Below, one piece after another: positions 16,083 through 22,403 of a stretch of 23,420 nt of DNA; the first letter of the stretch is position 1; each line of letters begins with the position of its first letter. The stretch lies in assembly GCA_946480575.1 (NCBI GenBank), contig CAMLKF010000028.1, forward strand, positions 1 through 23,420, written 5' to 3'. This DNA is from an uncultured Nitrososphaera sp. GTDB lineage: Archaea > Thermoproteota > Nitrososphaeria > Nitrososphaerales > Nitrososphaeraceae. The notes below the pieces were generated by a model. The model saw only the letters and a program-made list of their open reading frames with translations. It was not told the origin of the DNA and did not search any database. The position numbers and the translations under genes are program-made.

Positions 16083-16159
16083 TTATACAATCTACATAGC
16101 TTTCAGCTTTATGACATGCGCGTCAGATTTTTGAGCACAAAGAGGGGGGTTCTATTTTT
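16083..16159 (-). repeat. Right 77-bp terminal inverted repeat
   Basis: This is the exact inverse of 15503-15579. Its outer end is 3 bases from the tatA stop codon at 16163-16165, and its inner end carries the TATA-like sequence preceding the Cas1-like fragment. Confidence 0.95.
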
Positions 16160-16172
16160 CTGCTATCCCATC
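16160..16172 (+). repeat. Right copy of putative 13-bp target-site duplication
   Basis: CTGCTATCCCATC matches the left flank at 11 of 13 positions. It includes the tatA stop codon, so the putative insertion site was the very end of tatA and the gene kept its reading frame. Confidence 0.55.
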
Positions 16173-16513
16173 CTTTTTGATATGAGCGTGCGGAGCTCAT
16201 CGTCGGTCAGGCCTGCATAATCGTCAATGCCAAGCGAGTTGGCTATCGTTTCAAGCTTTTCCCGCTCGGTTGCAACTGGCCCTGTTACCCGCGGAACGTT
16301 AGCCATCTTGGCCTGATTCGACGCTTCTTCCATCTCGCGCCGAAAAGTCTCCCTCGTCTTTTCGTATTCGCCTACCGCTTTGCCAAAGGTGCGAGAGACC
16401 TGCGGCAGCTTCTTTGTTCCAAAGAGCAGTATAAGCCCAAGCAGTATGATTATTATCCACTCCGAGCCGGCGATATTCATCATCATCATTGCAAGCGCAG
16501 AAGAAAGCGCCAT
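16163..16513 (-). CDS. tatA: Twin-arginine translocase subunit TatA
   Basis: TatA forms the ring-like pore component that moves folded proteins across the membrane. The 116-aa product has one N-terminal membrane segment (about residues 17-31, SEWIIIILLGLILLFG), then the hinge FGTKKLPQVSRTFGKAVGEY, which is the TatA/Hcf106 signature, and an amphipathic helix continuing to about residue 70. The polar C-terminal tail is somewhat longer than in bacteria and ends in a small helical segment. Starts at Met1 or any of Met9-12 are possible; the cluster of four Met just before the membrane segment makes a later start plausible. No tatC is in the window. Confidence 0.9.
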   Translation of the reverse strand: MALSSALAMMMMNIAGSEWIIIILLGLILLFGTKKLPQVSRTFGKAVGEYEKTRETFRREMEEASNQAKMANVPRVTGPVATEREKLETIANSLGIDDYAGLTDDELRTLISKRMG

Positions 16514-16563
16514 CTCTACCTATGTGCTATAAACCCCAAAACGTGAATTAAACATTTCCACTA

Positions 16564-16926
16564 CTAAAAGTACTTTGCCAGAATGTCGTCCAGCTCCCTC
16601 TGAAACTTGACGTAGAGCTGCCTATTCTCCTTGCTCTCAAGGCTGGCCTTGCCCACCTTTTCGATGCTGTTCATTGTCCTGTCAAACTCGGCCAGCCCTT
16701 GGCTTGCCTTTGCCAGCCGGTTTGCGAGAAAGAACACTGATGAGAGCATGTAATTTATCTTGTCGCTTTCAAGCTCCACCTTTTTTGAGTCTGGGAAAGC
16801 CGCATCAAGGCACTCCCTCAGCTGCCTTGCAGAGCGCTCCAGGCAGTCCATGTTGCCGTTGCATGCCGCGGCTCGCCTGCCCCACTCGGCGATGCAGCCG
16901 GCAACCACCTTGGAAAAGTCTGTCAT
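16564..16926 (-). CDS. Four-cysteine helical protein of unknown function
   Basis: I do not recognise this 120-aa family. Four cysteines fall at residues 11, 22, 28 and 39 with the symmetrical spacing C-x10-C-x5-C-x10-C, inside predicted helix, which resembles the twin-CXnC helical-hairpin arrangement of disulfide-bonded CHCH proteins. The rest (residues 45-120) is predicted helical without further cysteines. No signal peptide or membrane segment is visible. The gene is 50 bases upstream of tatA on the same strand, so they may be co-transcribed. A metal-binding role for the four cysteines is an alternative to disulfides. Confidence 0.75.
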   Translation of the reverse strand: MTDFSKVVAGCIAEWGRRAAACNGNMDCLERSARQLRECLDAAFPDSKKVELESDKINYMLSSVFFLANRLAKASQGLAEFDRTMNSIEKVGKASLESKENRQLYVKFQRELDDILAKYF

Positions 16927-17054
16927 TCTATACCAGCAAATGGGCGCTCTGAAAATAAATGGGTTTTATACCTGACCAAGCCGATTTATAAAAGGCGGCA
17001 GACAATCTACCTATATTCTTATAGATTTAGTAGCCATCATATATCAGGTAATAA

Positions 17055-17444
17055 TTGCCGCCGGATAGCAAGGAAGCCCGCATCCTAATTGTAGACGACG
17101 AGCAGGACATCACCTCGATTTTAAAAAAGGGCTTGGAAAAGTATGGCTATGAAATTGACGTTTTCAACGATCCGCTGCTGGCGCTTTCCAGCTTTAGGGC
17201 AGGCTCGTACGACCTGATACTGCTCGATATCAGGATGCCCAAGATGGACGGATTTGAGCTGTATCAAAGAATAACACAGCTAGATAGCAAGACCAAGGTG
17301 TGCTTCATGACTGCGTTTGAGGTGTATTATGACGCGCTAAAGGAGCTTTTTCCCGATTCGTATGAATCCATTTGCTTTATCCGCAAGCCAATCGCCATAC
17401 AGGATTTTGTGAAAAAGATAAGCAAGGAAATGCACAGGTCATGA
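17055..17444 (+). CDS. Stand-alone response-regulator receiver domain
   Basis: The 129-aa product is a single CheY-like receiver with no output domain. The acidic pair Asp14-Asp15 (LIVDDEQD), phospho-acceptor Asp58 (LLDIRMPKMDGFE), Thr86 (CFMTAFE) and Lys111-Pro112 (IRKP) are all in place, so it should be phosphorylatable. The start is a TTG at 17055; conservation begins about residue 9, and no better start is present. The upstream region contains ATATAT-type boxes (about 17037-17046). No histidine kinase is nearby. It probably passes a phosphate signal to a partner protein. The downstream MinD/KaiC-like pair is one candidate, but a 620-base gap separates them. Confidence 0.9.
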   Translation: MPPDSKEARILIVDDEQDITSILKKGLEKYGYEIDVFNDPLLALSSFRAGSYDLILLDIRMPKMDGFELYQRITQLDSKTKVCFMTAFEVYYDALKELFPDSYESICFIRKPIAIQDFVKKISKEMHRS

Positions 17445-17489
17445 GAGTCGGAGGTGATGATATGACCTCTAGAGGCGCACGCAACAGAA

Positions 17490-17669
17490 ATGATCAAGCG
17501 TAACGTAACAATAGGCAATGTCCCTGAAGGGGATTTGAGCATCCCTCAAGGGGCGCAAGCTGTCATTTTGTTTGCTCATGGAAGTGGCAACGACAGGCAC
17601 AAATACGCTAATGATGCTATTGCATCGGCTTTCACTCATAGAAGGGCAGCAGAGGTAAAACAATGTTAG
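17490..17669 (+). pseudogene. Stub of a dienelactone-hydrolase-like alpha/beta hydrolase
   Basis: A 59-codon frame from ATG 17490 reads NVTIGNVPEGDLSIPQGAQ followed by AVILFAHGSGNDRH. This is the N-terminal signature (EGDLSIP and FAHGSGSSRH-type oxyanion segment) of dienelactone-hydrolase-like proteins that are usually about 200-220 residues. After it the similarity stops and a stop codon follows at 17667. The nucleophile Ser and the Asp and His of the triad are missing. It is a truncated remnant and probably non-functional. A short region before it has a strong GGAGGTGAT Shine-Dalgarno-like sequence at 17450-17458 leading to a 13-codon ORF at 17462. Confidence 0.6.
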
Positions 17670-18064
17670 CCTCTAAAATGGTAGAGCTATGAATCATAAA
17701 GAAACAAAGTGTCACGTTGAATTTTGGCTTTAAGAAGAATCACAGAACTCCTATATACATATCAGAATCTACCGCGGAGGCACGGTAGGATAGAATATCA
17801 AATTTAGATGACTTGGGAGAGTGCTGTCAACTTGGCGAGTGATAGTTGCCCTGTCGTTGTGGGTTATCACCGGTTAACTTTACAGAACCTAATTAGTGAA
17901 TTCTTAACTTCTATCTCATTTCTGGACTGGAAACGCGTGCACGCGCACTCCCTGCCAAGTACATGGTAGGCCGCATGCATATACATGCGGTTAGTTTTAT
18001 ATACCGCGATTCTGGAGATAGGAAAGAGCATACCTCTTAAATAAAGTGGGGGATTCTATAGGTT
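17670..18064. promoter_or_regulatory. 395-bp non-coding region upstream of the MinD-like gene
   Basis: No gene is visible. The region holds a CTACCG...CGGTAG hairpin (17769-17788, 8-base loop), a perfect palindrome CGCGTGCACGCG (17934-17945), an imperfect palindrome (17971-17990) and two TATA-like boxes (17995-18005 and 18036-18045). The second box is centred about 24 bases before the MinD-like ATG. The arrangement suggests a regulated promoter. Confidence 0.5.
17971..17990. promoter_or_regulatory. Operator-like palindrome next to a TATA box
   Basis: CCGCATG-CATATA-CATGCGG has 7-base perfect arms around a 6-base AT centre. It ends five bases before TTTTATATACC (17995-18005), where a bound repressor or activator would meet TBP and TFB. 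Confidence 0.45.
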
Positions 18065-18946
18065 ATGACACAGTGTATCGCTTTTCACTCATACAAGGGC
18101 GGCACAGGCAAGACAACCATAGCTTCCAACCTGGCTGCTATGCTTGCAACGAGAGGCCATAATGTATGTCTTCTTGATCTAGATGTTTATGCTCCAAGCC
18201 TCCAGGCGTATTTTGAGCATTCCCCCAACAAGTGGGTAAACGACCTCCTATCGGACAGCGCGCGTGTAAATGACGTAATGGAAGACATGACGCCTGCCAT
18301 TGAAAGATACACTGAAAAAGTGTCTCCAAAAAAGGGCGGAAAATTGTGGATCGGCTTTTCAAACCCGCAAAAGGAGGAAGTGTACAAGCTGGAAGGAGGC
18401 GGCGGAGGCAAGCAGACGAATGCCAAACTGCAGCTGCTCCGGAAATTCATACAGCTCCGCGAGGAGCTAATCTCGGATTACGACTCTGACTACGTCATCA
18501 TTGACACGAGCCCCGGCATTAGGTACTGGTCGATAAACTCGCTGGCAATCGCAGACACGCTCTTTCTCACGCTCAAGTTCGGTGACCTTGACATCGTGGG
18601 CACCAAAAAGATGGCAAGCGACATCTACAGCTCGTTCACAAAGTTTGGAGCCAAGTCATACCTCCTCCTGAACAGGGTTGGAGGCTACTGCGTCCCGCAC
18701 ACGCTGCTCAGGCCGCAGCACTCCCACAGCGACGGGTCGGAAACAATTACCGTACCGCAGGAGAATGAGTTTGACTTTGGCGAGATGGTCTCCCGCGAGG
18801 TCGAGATGGACCTGATTTCTGCAATCCCATGCTACTGCGATATACAGTTCAGCAGAAAGGAATTCCTCACAGTCCTGCAATATCCGGATCACCCTTTTGC
18901 AAAACAGCTGGAGCGGCTGGCCACTGCAAGGCAGATCAAAGTTTAA
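18065..18946 (+). CDS. MinD/ParA-like ATPase
   Basis: The 293-aa product is a deviant-Walker P-loop ATPase of the MinD/ParA/FlhG group. The deviant Walker A motif KGGTGKTT (residues 11-18) follows the first strand CIAFHSY. The switch regions are LLDLDVYAPSL (near residue 38) and the Walker B strand YVIIDTSPG (near residue 142). A flexible Gly-rich loop (GGGGGK) lies near residue 115. Such ATPases position protein complexes or regulate partners by ATP-dependent dimerisation; no membrane-targeting C-terminal helix is obvious. It starts right after a leaderless-type promoter, and the KaiC-cyclase-like gene follows 28 bases downstream, so the two probably form an operon. The specific client cannot be named. 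Confidence 0.88.
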   Translation: MTQCIAFHSYKGGTGKTTIASNLAAMLATRGHNVCLLDLDVYAPSLQAYFEHSPNKWVNDLLSDSARVNDVMEDMTPAIERYTEKVSPKKGGKLWIGFSNPQKEEVYKLEGGGGGKQTNAKLQLLRKFIQLREELISDYDSDYVIIDTSPGIRYWSINSLAIADTLFLTLKFGDLDIVGTKKMASDIYSSFTKFGAKSYLLLNRVGGYCVPHTLLRPQHSHSDGSETITVPQENEFDFGEMVSREVEMDLISAIPCYCDIQFSRKEFLTVLQYPDHPFAKQLERLATARQIKV

Positions 18947-18974
18947 TTATCAAGGATCGCTTTAACCCTCATTG

Positions 18975-20453
18975 ATGGGCAGCAGTAATAACGGTCCAGG
19001 CAGGCGGCCCCAGATCCCCGGCATCGCGGATCTCATAGACAACCAGGAAGCCATGCCGCCAAGCCTTCTGCTGCTCCTTGCAGGCCCTGCAGGCGTGGGC
19101 AAAACCATGTATTGCAGACAGTTTCTTGTGGACGGCCTGCTTGGCGGCGATTACTGCGTTTATGCAAGCCCGAGCCTTGACGTGCAGCAGTTCAAGGACC
19201 TGTTCTCTGGCATCGACAACGACGCAGTCCAGAATCTAACATTCATAAACCCATACCACGCTTCGGCCAAAAAAGGCGCTGAAAAACTGTCGATCACCTT
19301 GGCTGAAATCTCCAGAATAATTGCCAAAGCAAAAAAGCGCAAGGACGGCGACAGCAGCCATTCTGTCCGCGTCGTCGTTGACTCTCTGACCCACTTGTCG
19401 CTCCTGTTTGGTGAAAAGGCAACTACCAAGTTCGTCACAGAGCTGTCTTTGCTGCTGAAAAAAGCTGGAGCAAAAGCAATTCTAACGCTAAACGCGTCAG
19501 AGCAGCATCTTGGCGCGCTGGGCTCGCTTGCCGATGGGATCCTCGAGATGAAGCTTGAAGAAGGCTCTGACGGCGCCCTTGGCAGGAGCATAAGACTTCT
19601 CTCTATCAAGGGAATGCGCAACAGACCAAGGTGGGTGAGCTTTGGGATCGCTGACGACGGAAGCCTCGTTTTTGGCGATCAATTGGCAGCAGCTGCTGCT
19701 GCGATGGTTTACCTGACCTGCACCCTCTGCGGCAAGACTATAACAGGCACCCCTATAATGGACTCAGACCTTGCCTTTGATACCAAAATATGCATGGAAA
19801 CGTACAGAAAACTGGCAGGCGTTTACGGCTCAAGCATAGCCGAAACCGGCCTCACGACCCAGGTTTTTAACGTGAGCTTCTTCTTCATAGACATAGTCGG
19901 GCTGTCCGACCCCTCGTTATCCGTAAAGAAGCAGATGCAGAAAATTGAGGTCCTCAACAGGCTCATAGCCTCCTGTGATGCCTTTAAGGCCCCCAAGGAA
20001 AAAAAGATCATTTTGCCGACAGGCGATGGCATGGCGATAGGGTTCCTGCTGAACCAGGAGCTGCCGCTCGAGCTTAGCATACAGCTCCATAGAAAGCTCC
20101 ACGTGTATAACAGGGCCAAGCCTCCAGAAGACGCCATAGGAGTGCGGATCGGCCTTGGGTCCGGCCCAGTGTTCATTGTTAGTGACATTAACAACAACCA
20201 GAACGTTTGGGGCCCTGGCATCGTGCTGACGCGCCGCGTCATGGACGCAGGCGACAGCGGCCACATCCTTCTGACCAGCAAGCTTGCTGAAGAGCTGGCC
20301 GCGCTCAAGGATGAATACAGGTCGGTAATAAAGCCCATCAGCGACGTTTACGAGATCAAGCACGGGCAAAAGATAGGGCTGTACTCGGCATACTCGCACG
20401 ACTTTGGCAACCCGGAAATGCCGACAAAGGTGCCTCAGGCGCGCCAGCAGTAA
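18975..20453 (+). CDS. KaiC/RecA-like ATPase fused to a class III nucleotide-cyclase-like domain
   Basis: The 492-aa protein has three parts. Residues 1-235 are a RecA/KaiC-like ATPase with Walker A GPAGVGKT (37-44) and Walker B strand RVVVDSLTHLS. Residues 245-290 hold a zinc-finger-like segment with Cys249, Cys252 and Cys273 (CTLCGK...ICMETYRKL..VYG). Residues 300-485 resemble a class III adenylate/guanylate cyclase: Asp306 (FIDIVG) and Asp351 (PTGDGMAIGF) fit the two metal Asp, and NVWGPGIVLTRR (410-421) fits the conserved VWGDTVNLAAR segment. The Lys expected two residues before the GD-preceding position reads Leu, and the transition-state Asn reads Val417, while Arg421 is kept, so cyclase activity is doubtful. 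It may act as a nucleotide-sensing or signalling ATPase. The ATG at 18975 is used; a TTG just before it is the alternative. Confidence 0.82.
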   Translation: MGSSNNGPGRRPQIPGIADLIDNQEAMPPSLLLLLAGPAGVGKTMYCRQFLVDGLLGGDYCVYASPSLDVQQFKDLFSGIDNDAVQNLTFINPYHASAKKGAEKLSITLAEISRIIAKAKKRKDGDSSHSVRVVVDSLTHLSLLFGEKATTKFVTELSLLLKKAGAKAILTLNASEQHLGALGSLADGILEMKLEEGSDGALGRSIRLLSIKGMRNRPRWVSFGIADDGSLVFGDQLAAAAAAMVYLTCTLCGKTITGTPIMDSDLAFDTKICMETYRKLAGVYGSSIAETGLTTQVFNVSFFFIDIVGLSDPSLSVKKQMQKIEVLNRLIASCDAFKAPKEKKIILPTGDGMAIGFLLNQELPLELSIQLHRKLHVYNRAKPPEDAIGVRIGLGSGPVFIVSDINNNQNVWGPGIVLTRRVMDAGDSGHILLTSKLAEELAALKDEYRSVIKPISDVYEIKHGQKIGLYSAYSHDFGNPEMPTKVPQARQQ

Positions 20454-20458
20454 TGTGA

Positions 20459-20641
20459 CTATTCTTCTTTTAGGATCACGCAAAAGTCCGCGCCGTACAC
20501 GCTTTTGAGCTTCTTTAGCGTGAGCACGCACTCCTCCTTGTCAAAAGTATACGCAAACCCGTTTATCTCCTGCGTTATGCCGCCGCCGCTTCCGACGGGC
20601 TTGCCGCAAAGTGCACAGACATCTTTTCTAATTGTTTCCAC
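20459..20641 (-). CDS. 60-aa TRASH-like zinc-finger protein
   Basis: The small product has Cys9 and Cys12 (VCALCGKPV) and Cys38 (DKEECVLTLKKLKSVYG), the C-x2-C...C layout of TRASH/YHS-like metal-binding fingers. It closely parallels the finger-like segment inside the KaiC-cyclase-like protein encoded convergently 5 bases away (CxLCGK, then C..T..KL..VYG). A fourth ligand is not obvious; acidic residues at 34-37 could serve. It may sense metals or bind the neighbouring protein. The ATG at 20641 is the only reasonable start. Confidence 0.75.
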   Translation of the reverse strand: METIRKDVCALCGKPVGSGGGITQEINGFAYTFDKEECVLTLKKLKSVYGADFCVILKEE

Positions 20642-20699
20642 GTCACGTTATCGCCGTGTATGCCACTACTCATATGGCAGGCGGTTATACTTAATTCTT

Positions 20700-21323
20700 C
20701 TATTGCATTGAGACGCCTTTCTCGAAATTGCCGACAGCGTCCATCAGCGCCCGCCGCCTGCTCTCCTCTGTGACAACCGCGCGTATGTCCTCGATGAGCA
20801 TCCTTGCCACGTCGAGTTTCTTGCGCAGGCCGGAGACAATGTTATCATAGATTGCAAACGGGTATATCGCATTATAGATCTCTTCCATTGTTGCGAACAA
20901 TTTTTCGGCGTGCCTCTCGTTGCCTGACCGCATCCTGTCATATACAAGGCGCTTAATCTCGCCGACGCAGTCAAGGAGGCCGGTGAGGTACGACTCGCCT
21001 GTGACTTGCAGGTCCTTCATCGCTGGCAGCGGTGCGCTTTCCATTACTGCCCGGAGCGCGTACGCCTCTACAAGCTCCTGCTCTGCCACCGCGATGTATC
21101 GATATAGATCCTGCTTGGCATATTTGCGAAACTCTTCAAGCATCGCCCTTGCCTGATCCATCTTGCCCTTTGCATCGTCTAGCTGGCCGTGGTGCAACGC
21201 AACAATTGATTTGCTGCAAAGCATCACCACATCGCGCGTCCCCTTGATCAGTTTTTCGCGCCGCTCCTGCACGTCCTTGAGGCTTTTGTCTATCTCTTCA
21301 AGCGAGCCTTGTATGCTGCTCAT
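20700..21323 (-). CDS. Archaeal translin-family protein
   Basis: The 207-aa product is all-helical and matches the translin pattern: EIDKSLKDVQERREKLIKGTRDVVMLCSKSI-type first helices, a Tyr-rich YRYIAVAEQELVEAYAL helix, TGESYLTGLLDCVGEIKR, then YPFAIYDNIVSGLRKKLDVARMLIEDIRAVVTEE, which is close to the C-terminal helix set of translins. Translins form ring-shaped octamers binding single-stranded RNA or DNA; the archaeal function is uncertain, and nuclease activity belongs to the TRAX-type partner. The ATG at 21323 has a CTTTTTATTGAAA box about 31 bases upstream. It is divergent from hjc. Confidence 0.82.
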   Translation of the reverse strand: MSSIQGSLEEIDKSLKDVQERREKLIKGTRDVVMLCSKSIVALHHGQLDDAKGKMDQARAMLEEFRKYAKQDLYRYIAVAEQELVEAYALRAVMESAPLPAMKDLQVTGESYLTGLLDCVGEIKRLVYDRMRSGNERHAEKLFATMEEIYNAIYPFAIYDNIVSGLRKKLDVARMLIEDIRAVVTEESRRRALMDAVGNFEKGVSMQ

Positions 21324-21372
21324 ATACAGTTACCGTAGTAGGTGGTTTTCAATAAAAAGACTTGCCTCGAGA

Positions 21373-21382
21373 AACTTTAAAG
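21373..21382 (+). promoter_or_regulatory. TATA box of hjc
   Basis: AACTTTAAAG is centred about 30 bases upstream of the TTG start at 21408, which supports that unusual start codon in a leaderless transcript. Confidence 0.5.
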
Positions 21383-21407
21383 GCGCGGAGCGCTGAAGGC
21401 TAGCTGC

Positions 21408-21938
21408 TTGGCAAACATTCGCCGCAGCAGAGGCTACAACTATGAACATGCACTTGTCCAGAAGCTAAAGAGCAGTGGGTTGTGGCACGCCCGGCGGCTT
21501 GGCGGCTCGTCGACCGGCCTTCCAGATATTGTGGCAGTCAACAACGACGACGGCGTATTGCTCACCATTGAAGCCAAGTCCGGCACGAGCGACATTCTAT
21601 ACGTGCCACAGGATCAGATAGAGCGCTGCCTGGTCATCCGCAACATGTTTGGTATATACCCTGAGCGGCACATCATACTGGCGTTCAAGTTCATGGGCAA
21701 GAAAAGGTTCAGGCGCAAGAACGAGACGGTGTACGAGAGCCGCAAACTCCTCGAATACTACAAGGTTGCAGACGTAGTCTCAAGCATGAAGGTCTTGCCT
21801 ATAATAATCAAGTGCACGTACGACGGCAGGACATATGCAATATATAAGACCAAGACTGTGTCGCTTGACCTGCCTGAATATCTCATGCCCTTCCAAAAAT
21901 CTGCCGTGCAGGTCAGCATTCCACAAGAGACAATGTAG
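21408..21938 (+). CDS. hjc: Holliday junction resolvase Hjc
   Basis: Hjc cuts four-way DNA junctions during recombination and fork repair. The nuclease core shows Glu13 in RSRGYNYEHALVQKL, Asp40 in STGLPDIVAV and the Glu55-x-Lys57 pair in LTIEAKSG, the complete PD-(D/E)xK set. The N-terminal RRSRG basic patch and GSS.G.PD segment are typical of Hjc. At 176 aa it is longer than the usual 130-140 because of a C-terminal extension (from about residue 125) with no motif I recognise. The start is a TTG preceded by a TATA box at the right distance. It stands apart from other repair genes. Confidence 0.9.
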   Translation: MANIRRSRGYNYEHALVQKLKSSGLWHARRLGGSSTGLPDIVAVNNDDGVLLTIEAKSGTSDILYVPQDQIERCLVIRNMFGIYPERHIILAFKFMGKKRFRRKNETVYESRKLLEYYKVADVVSSMKVLPIIIKCTYDGRTYAIYKTKTVSLDLPEYLMPFQKSAVQVSIPQETM

Positions 21939-21968
21939 AAAACCCCCGCGGCATTATTTTGCCTACAG

Positions 21969-22403
21969 ATGAAAAAGGCAGTAACGCTTGAATTTTCAGA
22001 GTTTGGTCAAAAGGTACCGATAGAGCTTGACGACTCCCATTCTCCCAAGACCGTCAGGGCGATAATCGACAAACTGCCAATTAGGACGACTATCAACAAC
22101 AGGTGGGGCGACGAATTGTACACTGACGAGACTCCCGTCAAGGTGGGCGAGGAAAATGCCAAGCCGGCTGTCAGCCTGATGGATGTGGCGTACTAGCCGG
22201 AAGGCAGTGCACTGTGCTTTTTCTAAGGCCCGACGCCCATTAGTAGCAAGAAGCAGGGACAGATCCTGTCTTACTTGCCCGTCAACGTCATAAGCAGGAG
22301 GAGGAGGAGGACGTCAAAGCCGAAGCCGGCAAATGTTCAGGCATTTTTAAAATCTGTTGAAGAAGCGCATGTGAGCAGGAAGGTACCAGTGGTGCTGCGC
22401 TAG
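21969..22403 (+). pseudogene. Cyclophilin-like (DUF369/TM1367 type) gene with two in-frame stop codons
   Basis: The first 75 codons encode KKAVTLEFSEFGQKVPIELD and PKTVRAIIDKLPI followed by NNRWGDELYT, typical of the archaeal cyclophilin-like beta-barrel family. A TAG at 22194-22196 then interrupts it where the family continues DVAYWPEG, most simply a TGG-to-TAG change. Translation of the same frame goes on PEGSALCFF, meets TAA at 22224-22226, and continues GPTPISSKKQGQILSYLPVNVIS, then an Arg-rich run (RRRRR) and a C-terminal helix to the TAG at 22401. No frameshift is needed, so two nonsense changes hit an otherwise intact gene. A truncated 75-aa product could still be made but would lack half of the fold. 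Confidence 0.75.

Larger units (their letters stand above)
15503..16159. mobile_element. 657-bp miniature element with perfect 77-bp terminal inverted repeats
   Basis: Two identical 77-base arms in inverted orientation (15503-15579 and 16083-16159) enclose 503 bases. Directly outside are 13-base near-identical direct repeats. Inside, on the minus strand, are a Cas1-like N-terminal fragment and a ThiN-like fragment in an overlapping frame, neither a full gene. No complete transposase is present, so the element would be non-autonomous. The Cas1-like piece and the size of the repeated flanks suggest a relation to casposons, which use a Cas1 integrase and generate target duplications of about 14-15 bases. 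That assignment is inference; a MITE of another family, or a local inverted duplication, is possible. It lies between the gdhA promoter and the tatA stop codon. Confidence 0.65.

Noticed and set aside
15503..16159. CRISPR array or active CRISPR adaptation locus around the Cas1-like fragment
   Set aside because: There is only one inverted pair, no spaced direct repeats, no Cas2 and no Cas1 catalytic domain.
22194..22226. TAG recoding as pyrrolysine or TAA readthrough in the cyclophilin-like gene
   Set aside because: Thaumarchaea are not known to use pyrrolysine, and the second stop is TAA; two nonsense mutations or base errors are simpler.
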